Counted from the first letter of the stretch, positions 1 through 9,510 are shown. The stretch: 64,000 bases of DNA from Nocardioides sp. (GCF_030150155.1 NZ_JASLGR010000061.1:1-64000), one strand, 5' to 3'. Numbers and translations are program-made. Notes: generated by a model from the letters alone, not told the origin.

Positions 1-1167
<1,167 letters not shown>

Positions 1168-1172
1168 CTCTC

Positions 1173-2825
1173 TCACAGCCCCTCAGCCAGCGGCCCGAGG
1201 GCCAAGGCGGGGAAGAAGGTCAGGCCGGCCACGATCACCACGACGCCGCAGAGCATCGTGACGAAGAGGGGCCCGTGGGTGGGAAGGGTGCCGGCGCTGC
1301 GGGGCGTCGTCGTCTGACGAGCCAGGGATCCGGCCAACGCCAGGGTCAGCACGATCGGGACGAAGCGCCCCAGCCACATGCAGATCGCCAGCGCGTAGTT
1401 GTAGAAGTTCGTGTTGGCATTGAGGCCGGCGAACGCGGAGCCGTTGTTGTTGCTGGCCGAGGTGAACGCGTAGAGCACCTCCGAGAGGCCGTGCGGCCCG
1501 GCGTTGAGGATCGACTCCCGCGGACCGGGCAGCGCCATCGCCAGACCGGTGCCGAAGAGCACCAGCAGCGGCATCGTGAGGATGGTCAGCGAGACCAGCT
1601 TCATCTCCCGGGCGCGGAGCTTCTTGCCCAGGTACTCCGGGGTGCGTCCCACCATCAGGCCGGCGATGAAGACCGCCACGATCGCCATCACGAGCAGGCC
1701 GTAGACGCCGGTCCCGACACCGCCGGGGGCGACCTCGCCGAGACCCATGTTGAGGATCAGCAGACCCCCGCCGATTGGGTCGAAGGAGGAGTGGAACGAG
1801 TTCACCGCTCCGGTCGACGTACCCGTGGTGGCGGCGGCGAAGATGGTCGACGGGATCACGCCCAGACGCATCTCCTTGCCCTCCAGGGCCGTCCCGGCGA
1901 CGCTGTAGGACCACCGGTGCAGCTCCAGCAGGGTCACCGAGGTGGCGATGATCACGAACAGGGTGACCATCGTGCCCAGCAGCGCGACACCCTGCCGGCG
2001 GTCGCCGACCATCGTGCCGAAGGTGCGGGTCAGCGAGACCGGGATCAGCAGGATCAGGAAGATCTCGAGCATGTTGGAGAACGCACTCGGGTTCTCGAAC
2101 GGGTGCGCGGAGTTGGCGTTGAAGAAGCCGCCGCCGTTGGTGCCGAGCAGCTTGATCACCTCCTGGGAGGCGACCGGACCGCCGGGCACGTGCTGGGTGC
2201 CGCCGGTGAGCGTGGTGACGTCGAAGCCGGCGCTCAGGTTCTGGATCGCGCCGAAGCCGACCAGGACGATCGCCGAGACGAAGGCGATCGGGAGCAGGAT
2301 CCGGACCAGGCCCCGGGTGAGGTCGGCCCAGAAGTTGCCCAGCCGATCGGTGTTGGTCCGGGTGAAGGCGCGGATCAGGGCGACCGCGACGGCGATCCCG
2401 ACAGCACCGGAGACGAAGTTCTGCACCGCCAGTCCGGCCATCTGGACCAGGTGGCCCATCGTGGACTCACCCGAGTAGGACTGCCAGTTCGTGTTGGTCA
2501 CGAACGAGACCGCGGTGTTGACCGCGATCGGCGTCGGCACCGCGGGCAGACCGAGGGAGAGCGGCAGCAGGGACTGGAGCTTCTGCAGGGCGAACAGCAG
2601 CACGAACCCGACCACCGAGACGGCCAGCACCGAGCCGGCGTACACCTTCCAGCGCTGGTCGGCCTTGGGGTCCACGCCGATCATCCGGTAGATCACGCGC
2701 TCGACCCGGAGGTCGCGCTCGGAGGTGAAGACCCACGCCATGTAGTCGCCCAATGGGCGCCAGCACAGGGCGAGGGCAGCGAAGACCACGCCGACCTGGA
2801 TCAGGCCGGCCACGTTGTCGTTCAT
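1173..2825 (-). CDS. kdpA: potassium-transporting ATPase subunit A
   Basis: K+-channel-like subunit of the KdpFABC complex in the cytoplasmic membrane. At 550 aa it has the usual family length. It shows about ten hydrophobic segments and the family's selectivity-filter-type loops (for example NTNWQSYSGES, NGGGFFNANSAHPFENP and SNNNGSAF). The ATG at 2825 directly follows the kdpF stop codon with no gap, so translation is coupled. Confidence 0.98.
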   Translation of the reverse strand: MNDNVAGLIQVGVVFAALALCWRPLGDYMAWVFTSERDLRVERVIYRMIGVDPKADQRWKVYAGSVLAVSVVGFVLLFALQKLQSLLPLSLGLPAVPTPIAVNTAVSFVTNTNWQSYSGESTMGHLVQMAGLAVQNFVSGAVGIAVAVALIRAFTRTNTDRLGNFWADLTRGLVRILLPIAFVSAIVLVGFGAIQNLSAGFDVTTLTGGTQHVPGGPVASQEVIKLLGTNGGGFFNANSAHPFENPSAFSNMLEIFLILLIPVSLTRTFGTMVGDRRQGVALLGTMVTLFVIIATSVTLLELHRWSYSVAGTALEGKEMRLGVIPSTIFAAATTGTSTGAVNSFHSSFDPIGGGLLILNMGLGEVAPGGVGTGVYGLLVMAIVAVFIAGLMVGRTPEYLGKKLRAREMKLVSLTILTMPLLVLFGTGLAMALPGPRESILNAGPHGLSEVLYAFTSASNNNGSAFAGLNANTNFYNYALAICMWLGRFVPIVLTLALAGSLARQTTTPRSAGTLPTHGPLFVTMLCGVVVIVAGLTFFPALALGPLAEGL

Positions 2826-2915
2826 CTAGAGACGCTCCGGGAAGAGGAGGGCGACCACCAGGTAGGCCAGGGTCGCGAAGCTGACGATCAGGGCGAGGAC
2901 GCTCTCGACACTCAT
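2826..2915 (-). CDS. kdpF: KdpF small membrane subunit
   Basis: A 29-residue protein (MSVESVLALIVSF..., ending PERL) made of a single transmembrane helix. KdpF stabilises the KdpABC complex. Its size, the one helix and its position immediately before kdpA match the family. Its ATG overlaps the stop codon of the upstream membrane-protein gene (ATGA), and its TAG at 2826-2828 abuts the kdpA ATG. Confidence 0.93.
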   Translation of the reverse strand: MSVESVLALIVSFATLAYLVVALLFPERL

Positions 2916-3259
2916 CGGCGTGCCCTCCGATCGGGGTCGGCGATGCCGCCCAGCGCGAAGGCGAGCACGACCAGGACCACCAGCCACTGGCAGGCCACGG
3001 TGGTGAAGGTGAGCTCGCCGAAGCGGTTGAGCACGAAGCCGTCGCCGACCGCCCAGGCGGTGACGCCGATCAGGAGCGCCATCGCCCGGGGCAGGAACAG
3101 CGCGAGGCCGGCGGTGAGGACGCCGAGCACGGCGAGACCGGCGAAGGCACTCACGCCCGCCAGCGAGGTCACCAGGGTGACGCCGACGATGGCGAGTCCC
3201 CCGAGCCCCAGCCGCACGCCCGCGTCGTCTGACAGACGCGGATGGATCGATGTAGTCAT
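2912..3259 (-). CDS. small integral membrane protein, first gene of the kdp operon
   Basis: 115 residues with about four transmembrane helices filling residues 15-105 and a basic C-terminus (DPDRRARR). I cannot assign a function. Its place as first gene of the kdp operon and its ATGA overlap with kdpF tie it to potassium uptake. The four-helix size resembles the membrane domain of the KdpD sensor (DUF4118), but I see no residue-level proof of that. The ATG at 3259 is the first start after the upstream TAAC repeats. Confidence 0.75.
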   Translation of the reverse strand: MTTSIHPRLSDDAGVRLGLGGLAIVGVTLVTSLAGVSAFAGLAVLGVLTAGLALFLPRAMALLIGVTAWAVGDGFVLNRFGELTFTTVACQWLVVLVVLAFALGGIADPDRRARR

Positions 3260-3300
3260 AGGGCCATTCCAGGCCCGCCGACGTGCCCCGGGCGGGGTTC

Positions 3301-3336
3301 TAACGCGTCACTAACGCGCCTTAACGCACCCCTAAC
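3301..3336 (-). promoter_or_regulatory. four phased TAAC repeats upstream of kdp operon, putative response-regulator site
   Basis: TAAC occurs at 3301, 3312, 3322 and 3333 (GTTA on the kdp strand), spaced 11, 10 and 11 bp. The repeats lie 42-77 bp upstream of the first kdp-operon start. Direct repeats with an 11-bp period on one DNA face are typical of OmpR/PhoB-family binding sites, so a KdpE-type regulator is the natural candidate. This is inference from spacing and position. Confidence 0.6.
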
Positions 3337-3355
3337 AGGGGTGCGGGAACGGACC

Positions 3356-3808
3356 TTACTTGCGCAGCTGGCCCTGTTGCAGGAAGCCCTGCAGCTCGCG
3401 GACGAAGTCGTCCTTCGGGATCTCCAGCAGATCGACCGGGATCGTCGTCACGGTGCCGTCCTTGAGCCGCAGCACCAGGCAGTCGATGCCGTGCGGCGAG
3501 GTCGTGACGGCGTCCTCCACGCTGGCCCAGCGCCCTGCCTTGGTGCCCGCCGAGCGGACCAGCCGGACCTCGTAGCCGTCGGCGGTGGCGCGCACGATCC
3601 AGGCCCGCTTGTTCAGCCACCAGCCGAAGACGCCCAGGCCGATCAGGCCCAGGACGGCGACGGCGAGGATCACATCGGGGGTGAGGTCGACCGCAACCAG
3701 CACGACCGTGAGCACGAAGACGAGCAACGCCAGCACGACGAGGTAGAGCCCGAGAAACCGCACCCGGACCTGGGGCGCGAGTCGGTAGTACGTCGTGTCA
3801 GCAACCAT
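3356..3808 (-). CDS. membrane protein with PH-like domain
   Basis: 150 residues. Two hydrophobic segments (about residues 18-38 and 42-62, separated by a short DLTPD turn) are followed by a soluble beta-rich part (WIVRATADGYEVRL ... KDGTVTTIPVDLLEIP) resembling bacterial PH (bPH2-like) domains. The function is unknown; proteins of this build are usually membrane-associated scaffolds. I chose the ATG at 3808 because the longer frame runs into the tRNA-Ser gene. Only one base separates the two, so they are probably co-transcribed and the mRNA is released by tRNA processing. Confidence 0.75.
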   Translation of the reverse strand: MVADTTYYRLAPQVRVRFLGLYLVVLALLVFVLTVVLVAVDLTPDVILAVAVLGLIGLGVFGWWLNKRAWIVRATADGYEVRLVRSAGTKAGRWASVEDAVTTSPHGIDCLVLRLKDGTVTTIPVDLLEIPKDDFVRELQGFLQQGQLRK

Positions 3809-3809
3809 G

Positions 3810-3894
3810 CGGGTGATGAGGGATTCGAACCCCCGGATGCTTTCGCATCTTCGGTTTTCAAGACCGACGCAATCGACCACTCTGCCAACCACCC
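3810..3894 (-). tRNA. tRNA-Ser (anticodon UGA)
   Basis: Read on the minus strand, a seven-pair acceptor stem (GGGTGGT with ATCACCC) encloses an anticodon arm TCGGT-CTTGAAA-ACCGA, which gives anticodon TGA. A long variable arm (GATGCGAAAGCATC, with paired GATGC/GCATC) and a T-arm with TTCGAAT follow. The long variable arm marks a class II tRNA and fits serine. The discriminator base is G. The 3' CCA is not encoded. Confidence 0.96.
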
Positions 3895-3927
3895 TGAACG
3901 TCAGTAGGGTACCGGCACAATGGACGG

Positions 3928-4284
3928 ATGGACGACGCCGCCCTCGATACCGTCATCCTCCGGGCCCGCTCGGAGGTCCTGGCCGACCTGACCACCTCCG
4001 GATGCGCCGACGCGGCCGCCGTGAGCATCCTGGAGGAGGCCTGCTCCCAGCGCCGCTGGTGGGTGGAGCAGTGGCCCGCCGGAGCGGAGTTCATCGCCGG
4101 GCTGGTCGCCCAGGACGTGCAGGACGCGCTCGGCCTGTGGCCGCTGTGCCGCCTCGCCGACGAGGAGCACGAGACGCTCCCCCTGCACGCGTTGCGGATC
4201 GACCCCGAGCTCGGCGGCCCCGACCCGCACTGGGTCTGCGAGGAGGTCGGGGCGGCGGTGGCACCGCTCGGCCGGCTGGGCTGA
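3928..4284 (+). CDS. conserved small acidic protein of unknown function
   Basis: 118 residues, soluble, with no signal peptide or membrane segment. It is rich in Trp, Glu and Asp (EQWPAGAEFIAGLVAQDVQDALGLWPLCRLADEEHETLPLHALRI) and ends PHWVCEEVGAAVAPLGRLG. I do not recognise the family. A -10-like TAGGGT lies at 3905-3910, giving a leader of about 10 nt. Codon use matches its neighbours, and an overlapping antisense frame is much less protein-like. Confidence 0.7.
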   Translation: MDDAALDTVILRARSEVLADLTTSGCADAAAVSILEEACSQRRWWVEQWPAGAEFIAGLVAQDVQDALGLWPLCRLADEEHETLPLHALRIDPELGGPDPHWVCEEVGAAVAPLGRLG

Positions 4285-4359
4285 GCGGAGTCGGGTGGGG
4301 CTGGGCTGAGTGGAGTCGGGGGGGGCGCGGGTCGGGTGGCGCTGGTCAGGCGCCCCGGA

Positions 4360-4590
4360 TCAGGCGAGGACGACGAGGGTGTCGCCGTCCTGGACCTGGT
4401 CGCCGGAGGCGACCTTGATCAGCTCGACGACACCCGGAGCCTCGGCCAGGACCGGGATCTCCATCTTCATCGACTCCAGCAGCACCAGGGTGTCCCCTGC
4501 TTCGACGCGCTGACCCTCGGTGACCTCGACCGCGAGTACGACGGCGACGAGCTCGGCCGCGATGAACTGGCGTCCTCCCTGACGTGACAT
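4360..4590 (-). CDS. biotinyl/lipoyl carrier domain protein
   Basis: 76 residues forming a single biotinyl domain. The attachment motif ESMKMEI carries the lysine that would be biotinylated, and the flanking repeats (EGQRVEAGDTLVLLES and SGDQVQDGDTLVVLA) are the two half-domains of the barrel. The size and lack of any other domain match the small actinobacterial biotinylated proteins (TB7.3 type) rather than a full acyl-CoA carboxylase subunit. Its partner carboxylase is not in the window. A TAGCGT hexamer at 4603-4598 ends 7 nt before the ATG. Confidence 0.9.
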   Translation of the reverse strand: MSRQGGRQFIAAELVAVVLAVEVTEGQRVEAGDTLVLLESMKMEIPVLAEAPGVVELIKVASGDQVQDGDTLVVLA

Positions 4591-4636
4591 GGAATAGACG
4601 CTAGGACCGCACCCCGGGCCAACCCGTTGACGATTC

Positions 4637-6163
4637 CTACAACAATGCGCCGGTGCGTTTGGGCTCCGGTCGCACCGCGTTCTCGCGCTCCTCGCTCCGA
4701 CGGCCCCGACGGCCGACCGCCGGACGGCCGCGACCCGAGCCGGTCAGGGCCAGGTCGATCCTGATGATCACGAAGCCGACCACCAGACCGATCACCAGCC
4801 CGTAGCCGATCGAGAGCGCCACCTCGATCACGCCGAGGTCGGTGTTCATCAGCGAGACCGCGACGGCCGAGGTGCCCGCCGCACCGAACGCGCAGACCCA
4901 CCAGCCCTGTCGGCGGCGGGCGCGCATATGCGTGCCCCAGGCCAGCGCAGGCACGCCCAGGACCGCCTCCAGCGGCCGCGGGAACGCACCGATGTGGGTG
5001 CGGCACCAGTCCACGACGTCGAGCGCCGAGCCGACCAGGCTGACGTTGGCCCAGTGCCGCAGCGCCTCGGCGTACAGCAGGGTCAGGACCAGGACACCGG
5101 CACCGAAGAGCACGATCACCACGCCCCGACGGCCCAGACCGTGCAGCCCGGCACCCAGCCGGTAGACGAGGGTGAAGGCGCAGACCAGGGACATCACCAG
5201 GACGGCGTACTCGAAGCGGCCGAGATCGACCTCGGGGCGCCAGCCCAGGGCTGCGACGGCTCCGCCGCAGGCGACCAGGATCGCCAGAAAGGCCTCCCGG
5301 AACGCGGCCAGCACGCGAACCGCGGGCACGGTGATGACGACGCCGAGCACCGCCGAGGCCGCGGCGACCACCGCCGCCGCCCCGGTGTTGAGCTCGGGTC
5401 TGTCGGCGATCAAGGTCGCGACCCCTCCGACCAGGGTCACCGCGCAGAAGATCAAGGGGCGCCCGCCGGTACGCGAGACCAGCACCCAGATGTAGGCGAT
5501 CGTGATCACCAGGCTGCCCGCACCGCCGAGCCACTGCGGGCCCCGGTCCAGGCCGTTGCCGACGATCAGCAGGGCGAAGCCGAGGGCGAGCGTCAGCGTC
5601 CAGAGCACGAGCTCCAGGGCGGAGACCGGCGCGACGGTGGCCGGGCGTGGTGAGACCTGGCGGGCCGGGCGGGCCGATGCCGCCGGACGGGGCTGGCGCG
5701 GGGCGCGGCTCTGCCGGGCCGGACGCGGGGTGGGAGCGGGCGTGACGGGCTGGGGCGGGGTGGGCGCGGGCGGCGTCACTGCCTGGGGTGTGGGCTGGGG
5801 CGCGGCCTGGGGTGAGGGCGGTGTCGGCGCGGGCGTGACCGGCGTGGCTCGGGTGGCAGGGCTGACCGGAGTCGGCTGCGGGGGCTGGGTGGGCTGCGGG
5901 GGCTGCGCAGGCTCGGTCTGGGCCGTCCGGTGCGGCTCGGGCTGGGCAGGCTGGGTGGGCTGGGTGGCCTGGGCGGGCTGCGACGCCTCGGCGGGCGTCC
6001 CGGGGACGTCGTACTCGACGAAGGCCGGGATCGACTGGGTGTCGGTCGGCCGGGCGGCGCGCTTGCCGCCCTTGGCCGTCTTCGACTTGGAACCGCCGAA
6101 GAGGCCGCCCCCTCGGCGCGACGAGCCGGAGACAGCCCGACGTCGACCAGCAGGTTCACTCAC
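4637..6163 (-). CDS. multi-pass membrane protein with long Pro/Gln/Thr-rich N-terminal region
   Basis: 508 residues. The N-terminus is basic (about residues 1-40). Residues ~55-160 are a low-complexity stretch of TPQP/TQPAQP-like repeats. About ten hydrophobic segments follow, with a basic, charged C-terminal tail. No catalytic motif is recognised. The disordered proline-rich arm suggests a cytoplasmic tether in front of a membrane core. The GTG at 6163 (MSEPAGRRRAVS) lies 8 nt after a TAAGGT hexamer, so the leader is very short. The gene is downstream of and co-oriented with the nitrilase gene, only 11 nt away. Confidence 0.75.
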   Translation of the reverse strand: MSEPAGRRRAVSGSSRRGGGLFGGSKSKTAKGGKRAARPTDTQSIPAFVEYDVPGTPAEASQPAQATQPTQPAQPEPHRTAQTEPAQPPQPTQPPQPTPVSPATRATPVTPAPTPPSPQAAPQPTPQAVTPPAPTPPQPVTPAPTPRPARQSRAPRQPRPAASARPARQVSPRPATVAPVSALELVLWTLTLALGFALLIVGNGLDRGPQWLGGAGSLVITIAYIWVLVSRTGGRPLIFCAVTLVGGVATLIADRPELNTGAAAVVAAASAVLGVVITVPAVRVLAAFREAFLAILVACGGAVAALGWRPEVDLGRFEYAVLVMSLVCAFTLVYRLGAGLHGLGRRGVVIVLFGAGVLVLTLLYAEALRHWANVSLVGSALDVVDWCRTHIGAFPRPLEAVLGVPALAWGTHMRARRRQGWWVCAFGAAGTSAVAVSLMNTDLGVIEVALSIGYGLVIGLVVGFVIIRIDLALTGSGRGRPAVGRRGRRSEERENAVRPEPKRTGALL

Positions 6164-6174
6164 GATCCGCGACC

Positions 6175-6969
6175 TTACATCCGTCGATTGGCGAGGGACG
6201 GATTGACGCTACGGGCCTCGTCGAGGGTCGAGCGCACGATCGTGGCGGTCACGATCTCCTCCCCCGCACCGGCCTCGGCGAGGACGTCACCGAGCGGATC
6301 GACCACCATCGAGTGGCCGCTGTAACGCGGCGCGGGCTGCCCGCAGGCCGCGACGAAGACGGTGTTCTCGATCGCGCGGGCGCGCAGCAGCGTGCGCCAG
6401 TGGTCGACCTTCCGCTCGCCGGCCACCCACGCCGCCGGCACCACCAGGATCTCCGCCCCGGCGTCGACCAGGGCACGCGCCAGCTCGGGGAAGCGCAGGT
6501 CGTAGCAGGTCATCAGGCCGACGCTCGCGCCCGCTACGTCGAGCAGGACGGGCTCGATCGGCCCCGCGGTGAGGCGGTCGGACTCGCGGTAGCCGAACGA
6601 GTCGTAGAGGTGGATCTTGCGGTACGCCCGCCGGCGCCCCGCGCCGGTAGCGGTGCCGTCGACCGCCAGCAGGGTGTTGTACGGCCGCTCGGGCGAGCCC
6701 TCGACGGGCTCGACCATCCCGGCCACGACGGTGGTGGCACGCTCGGCGGCGACCCGGGCGAGCTCGGTCCCGAACCGACCGTCCAGGTGCTCGGCGTACG
6801 GCGCCAGATCGTCGCCCACCGGACCGAAGTCACGCTGGAAGACCTCCGGGAAGACGACCAGGTCCGCGCCGGTCGGGGCCAGCTCGTCGAGCCGCGCGGT
6901 GTTGGCCGCCGGCTCCAGGCCGGCCGCGGCCTGGACCAGCGCGAGATCGATCTTCTCCCACCGCGTCAT
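6175..6969 (-). CDS. carbon-nitrogen hydrolase (nitrilase superfamily, Nit2/omega-amidase-like)
   Basis: 264 residues of cytoplasmic enzyme with the Glu-Lys-Cys triad of the superfamily: Glu in VVFPEVFQRDFG, Lys in YRKIHLYDSFGYRES and Cys in LMTCYDLRFPELAR. The spacing and the YDLRFPE box fit the Nit2/omega-amidase branch, which hydrolyses amides of dicarboxylic acids or deaminated glutathione. The exact substrate cannot be read from sequence. I chose the ATG at 6969 (MTRWEKIDLALVQ) because TAGGCT at 6982-6977 ends 7 nt before it. The longer open frame upstream runs antisense to the next gene and has no coding character. Confidence 0.9.
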   Translation of the reverse strand: MTRWEKIDLALVQAAAGLEPAANTARLDELAPTGADLVVFPEVFQRDFGPVGDDLAPYAEHLDGRFGTELARVAAERATTVVAGMVEPVEGSPERPYNTLLAVDGTATGAGRRRAYRKIHLYDSFGYRESDRLTAGPIEPVLLDVAGASVGLMTCYDLRFPELARALVDAGAEILVVPAAWVAGERKVDHWRTLLRARAIENTVFVAACGQPAPRYSGHSMVVDPLGDVLAEAGAGEEIVTATIVRSTLDEARSVNPSLANRRM

Positions 6970-7029
6970 AGGTTCCAGCCTAGGTGAAACGGACCAGTGG
7001 TCCCCATGTGCAAGAGCCGTCGATGCGCC

Positions 7030-7035
7030 TAGGGT
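7030..7035 (+). promoter_or_regulatory. -10 element TAGGGT of the MobA-like gene
   Basis: TAGGGT ends exactly 6 nt before the ATG at 7042, so the transcript is predicted to be leaderless. Confidence 0.6.
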
Positions 7036-7041
7036 GACGGG

Positions 7042-7605
7042 ATGCTGGAGACCTGGGCCGCGATCATCCTCGCCGGCGGGCGCGGCAGCCGTCTCGACGG
7101 TGTCGACAAGGCGGGGATCGAGGTCAGCGGCCGCACCCTCCTGGAGTGGACGTTGGACGCCTGCATCGACGCGCGCGAGGTCGTCGTGGTCGGGGACCAG
7201 GTGCCCACCGAGCGCCCTGTCACCTTCACCCGCGAGCACCCGCGCTTCGGCGGTCCGGTGGCGGCGTTGCTGACCGGGGTCGACGCGCTGCTGAGCCGGC
7301 CGGGCTACCTAGGGGTACTGCCGGTCGACATGCCGCACCTGACGATGGGGACGATGCGGCGGCTGACCGATGCCGCCGAGGGCGCCGACGGTGCGGTCCT
7401 GATCGACCCCGCCGGACGCCACCAGTGGGCGATGGTGGTCAAGCGCGACCGGCTGCTGGAGTCACGGCCGAGCTACGAGGAGCAGCACGCGATGGCGATG
7501 AGCCACCTGCTCGCCGGGCTGACCCTGGTCGAGGTCCCGGCCGTGGGTGCCGAGCACCGCGACATCGACACCTGGGGTGATCTCCGGGATCTGGACGAGG
7601 CCTGA
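7042..7605 (+). CDS. MobA-like nucleotidyltransferase (molybdenum cofactor guanylyltransferase family)
   Basis: 187 residues. The N-terminal nucleotide-binding motif LAGGRGSRLDGVDK and the metal-binding segment GVLPVDMPHLT are characteristic of MobA/NTP-transferase proteins, which attach GMP or CMP to the molybdenum cofactor. A second, diverged homologue lies at 41024. No other molybdenum-cofactor genes are nearby, so another NTP-transferase role is possible. The stop codon is followed at once by a 22-bp repeat array. Confidence 0.85.
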   Translation: MLETWAAIILAGGRGSRLDGVDKAGIEVSGRTLLEWTLDACIDAREVVVVGDQVPTERPVTFTREHPRFGGPVAALLTGVDALLSRPGYLGVLPVDMPHLTMGTMRRLTDAAEGADGAVLIDPAGRHQWAMVVKRDRLLESRPSYEEQHAMAMSHLLAGLTLVEVPAVGAEHRDIDTWGDLRDLDEA

Positions 7606-7692
7606 CCGACTTCCGGGTTCACCACCGCCGACTTCCGGGTTCACCACCGTCCAGATCCGGGTTCGCCACGGTCCAGATCCGGGTTCGCCACG
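7606..7692 (-). repeat. 22-bp tandem repeat array, four units
   Basis: Four units in reverse orientation (GGGTTC cores with TTC at 7618, 7640, 7662 and 7684, exactly 22 bp apart). The array fills the gap between the convergent MobA-like and quinone-oxidoreductase genes. Confidence 0.9.
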
Positions 7693-7693
7693 C

Positions 7694-8671
7694 TCAGGCC
7701 AGCAGCAGGATCTTCCCGGTGTGGTCGCCGGACTCCATGAACGCATGTGCCTGGCTCGCCTCGGCCATCGGGAAGGTCCTGCCCACCTGGGGTACGACGT
7801 CTCCCGACGCGATCAGCGGCCAGACATGCTCCACGACAGCAGCGCAGATGGCCGCCTTGCCCATCGGCCCGTCGACGGGGCGTGAGCGCAACGTCGTACC
7901 GATGACGGAGCCGCGCTTGCGCATCAGTGCGTTGATGTCGACCTCGGCGCGGGTGCCGCCCTGCATGCCGATGATGACCAACCGGCCACCGTCGGCGAGC
8001 GCGGTGACGTTGCGCGCGAGGTACTTCGCGCCCATGTTGTCGAGGATGACGTCGGCGCCGCCGAGGCCGCGCAGGATCTCCTCGAACTCCTCGTCGCGGT
8101 AGTCGATCGTCAGATCAGCGCCGAGGTCGCGACAGTACGCCGCCTTCGCCTCCGAGCCGACGGTGGTAGCGACCGAGGCGCCGAGAGCGTGGGCGAGCTG
8201 GATCGCGAACGACCCGATCCCACCGGCGCCGCCGTGCACCAGGAACCGGTCGCCGGCTGCGAGTCCGGCGTGCATCACGATGTTGGACCACACCGTCGCG
8301 GCCACCTCCGGCAGCGCGGCAGCGGTCACGACATCGACGCCGTCCGGCAGCGGCATCACCTGCCCAGCCGGTACGGCGACCCGCGAGGCATAGCCGCCGC
8401 CCGCCAGCAGGGCGCAGACCTCATCGCCCACCGACCAGCCGGTGACGCCTTCGCCGAGCGCAGCGATCGTGCCGCTGCACTCCATGCCGAGGACGTCGGA
8501 AGCACCGGGCGGCGGCGGGTAGAACCCCTGGCGCTGGAGCAGATCCGCACGGTTGAGGCCCGCAGCGGCCACCTCGATCAGGACCTCACCGGGGGCGAGG
8601 ACCGGGTCGGCGACGTCGGTCAGCGTCAGGACGTCGGGGCCACCGGGCTCACGTGCGATCACAGCCTGCAT
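7694..8671 (-). CDS. NAD(P)H quinone oxidoreductase, zinc-free MDR family (PIG3-like)
   Basis: 325 residues of a medium-chain dehydrogenase/reductase: GroES-like N-terminus (residues ~1-120, with AGLNRADLLQRQGFYPPPPG) and a Rossmann domain with the NAD(P) motif VHGGAGGIGSFAIQLA. The RQGxYPPPPG segment is typical of the quinone oxidoreductase PIG3 group. It reduces quinones with NADPH in the cytoplasm; the natural substrate is unknown. TAGGCT at 8684-8679 ends 7 nt before the ATG at 8671. It is divergent from bpa and separated from it by a 22-bp repeat array. Confidence 0.92.
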   Translation of the reverse strand: MQAVIAREPGGPDVLTLTDVADPVLAPGEVLIEVAAAGLNRADLLQRQGFYPPPPGASDVLGMECSGTIAALGEGVTGWSVGDEVCALLAGGGYASRVAVPAGQVMPLPDGVDVVTAAALPEVAATVWSNIVMHAGLAAGDRFLVHGGAGGIGSFAIQLAHALGASVATTVGSEAKAAYCRDLGADLTIDYRDEEFEEILRGLGGADVILDNMGAKYLARNVTALADGGRLVIIGMQGGTRAEVDINALMRKRGSVIGTTLRSRPVDGPMGKAAICAAVVEHVWPLIASGDVVPQVGRTFPMAEASQAHAFMESGDHTGKILLLA

Positions 8672-8728
8672 GTGATCGAGCCTAGTGACGACGTACAGGA
8701 TCGAGGGGGGTCAGCAGGTCGTAGAGCA

Positions 8729-8795
8729 GTGGCGAACCCGGATCTCGCGCGTGGCGAACCCGGAATTCAACCGTGTGAAACCCGGAACTCGGCTG
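8729..8795 (+). repeat. 22-bp tandem repeat array, three units
   Basis: Forward units start at 8734, 8756 and 8778. The array lies between divergent qor and bpa starts and ends 3 nt before the bpa -10 hexamer. Confidence 0.85.
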
Positions 8796-8797
8796 GC

Positions 8798-8803
8798 TAG
8801 GCT
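8798..8803 (+). promoter_or_regulatory. -10 element TAGGCT of bpa
   Basis: TAGGCT ends 6 nt before the bpa ATG. Its -35 region is made of 22-bp repeat DNA. Confidence 0.6.
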
Positions 8804-8809
8804 GGCGGT

Positions 8810-9367
8810 ATGAGCGAACAGTCCGAGACCCCTGACGTCAGGATCGTCGACCTGTCCGCCCTGGCCTCGGGGCACGCCGCGCAGGCGGCCGACGAGGCGG
8901 AGGGCGGCGAGTCCGAGCGCAGCATCACCGACCTGGTGGAGCAGCCCGCGAAGGTGATGCGGATCGGCTCGATGATCCGTCAGCTCCTCGAAGAGGTGAA
9001 GTCGGCCCCGCTCGACGAGGCCAGTCGCGCCCGGCTCAAGGAGATCCACCAGGCCTCGATCAAGGAGCTGGAGCAGGGCCTGGCCCCCGAGCTCGTCGAG
9101 GAGCTCGACCGGCTGACGCTGCCGTTCACCGAGGCGGCGCCGAGCGAGTCCGAGCTACGGATCGCCCAGGCCCAGCTGGTCGGCTGGTTGGAGGGACTCT
9201 TCCACGGCATCCAGACGGCGATCTACGCCCAGCAGGTCGCCGCGCAGGCCCAGTTCGAGCAGATTCGTCGCGGTCTTCCGCCCGGTGCGAGCGTGCAGGT
9301 GCAGCCGCAGCCGACGCCGCCCGAGGAGCAGCAGAGCCAGGGGCCGTCCGGCGGGATGTACCTCTAG
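8810..9367 (+). CDS. bpa: bacterial proteasome activator
   Basis: 185 residues of the DUF2587/Bpa family. Bpa forms a dodecameric ring that opens the 20S proteasome gate without ATP. The helical core covers residues ~40-150 (SITDLVEQPAKVMRIGSMIRQ, then ELEQGLAPELVEELDRL). The flexible C-terminal tail ends GMYL, the HbYX-like gate-opening motif (GQYL in Mycobacterium). It implies that the organism carries a 20S proteasome, whose genes are outside the window. A leaderless start at 8810 is supported by the upstream TAGGCT. Confidence 0.96.
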   Translation: MSEQSETPDVRIVDLSALASGHAAQAADEAEGGESERSITDLVEQPAKVMRIGSMIRQLLEEVKSAPLDEASRARLKEIHQASIKELEQGLAPELVEELDRLTLPFTEAAPSESELRIAQAQLVGWLEGLFHGIQTAIYAQQVAAQAQFEQIRRGLPPGASVQVQPQPTPPEEQQSQGPSGGMYL

Positions 9368-9381
9368 CCCGAGGAGGTCCG

Positions 9382-9510
9382 GGGTGAACCCGGATCTCGC
9401 ACGTGGCGAACCCGGATCTCGCGCGTGGCGAACCCGGATCTCGCGCGTGGTGAACCCGGAAGTCGGCGGTGGTGAACCCGGAAGTCGGCGGTGGTGAACC
9501 CGGAAGTCGC
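9382..9510 (+). repeat. 22-bp tandem repeat array, six units
   Basis: Six forward units start at 9386, 9408, 9430, 9452, 9474 and 9496. Period is exactly 22 bp. The last unit touches the stop codon of the convergent gene at 9510. Confidence 0.93.

Noticed and set aside
3260..3300. Clear -10 element for the kdp operon
   Set aside because: No TANNNT hexamer at a convincing distance could be identified on the minus strand.
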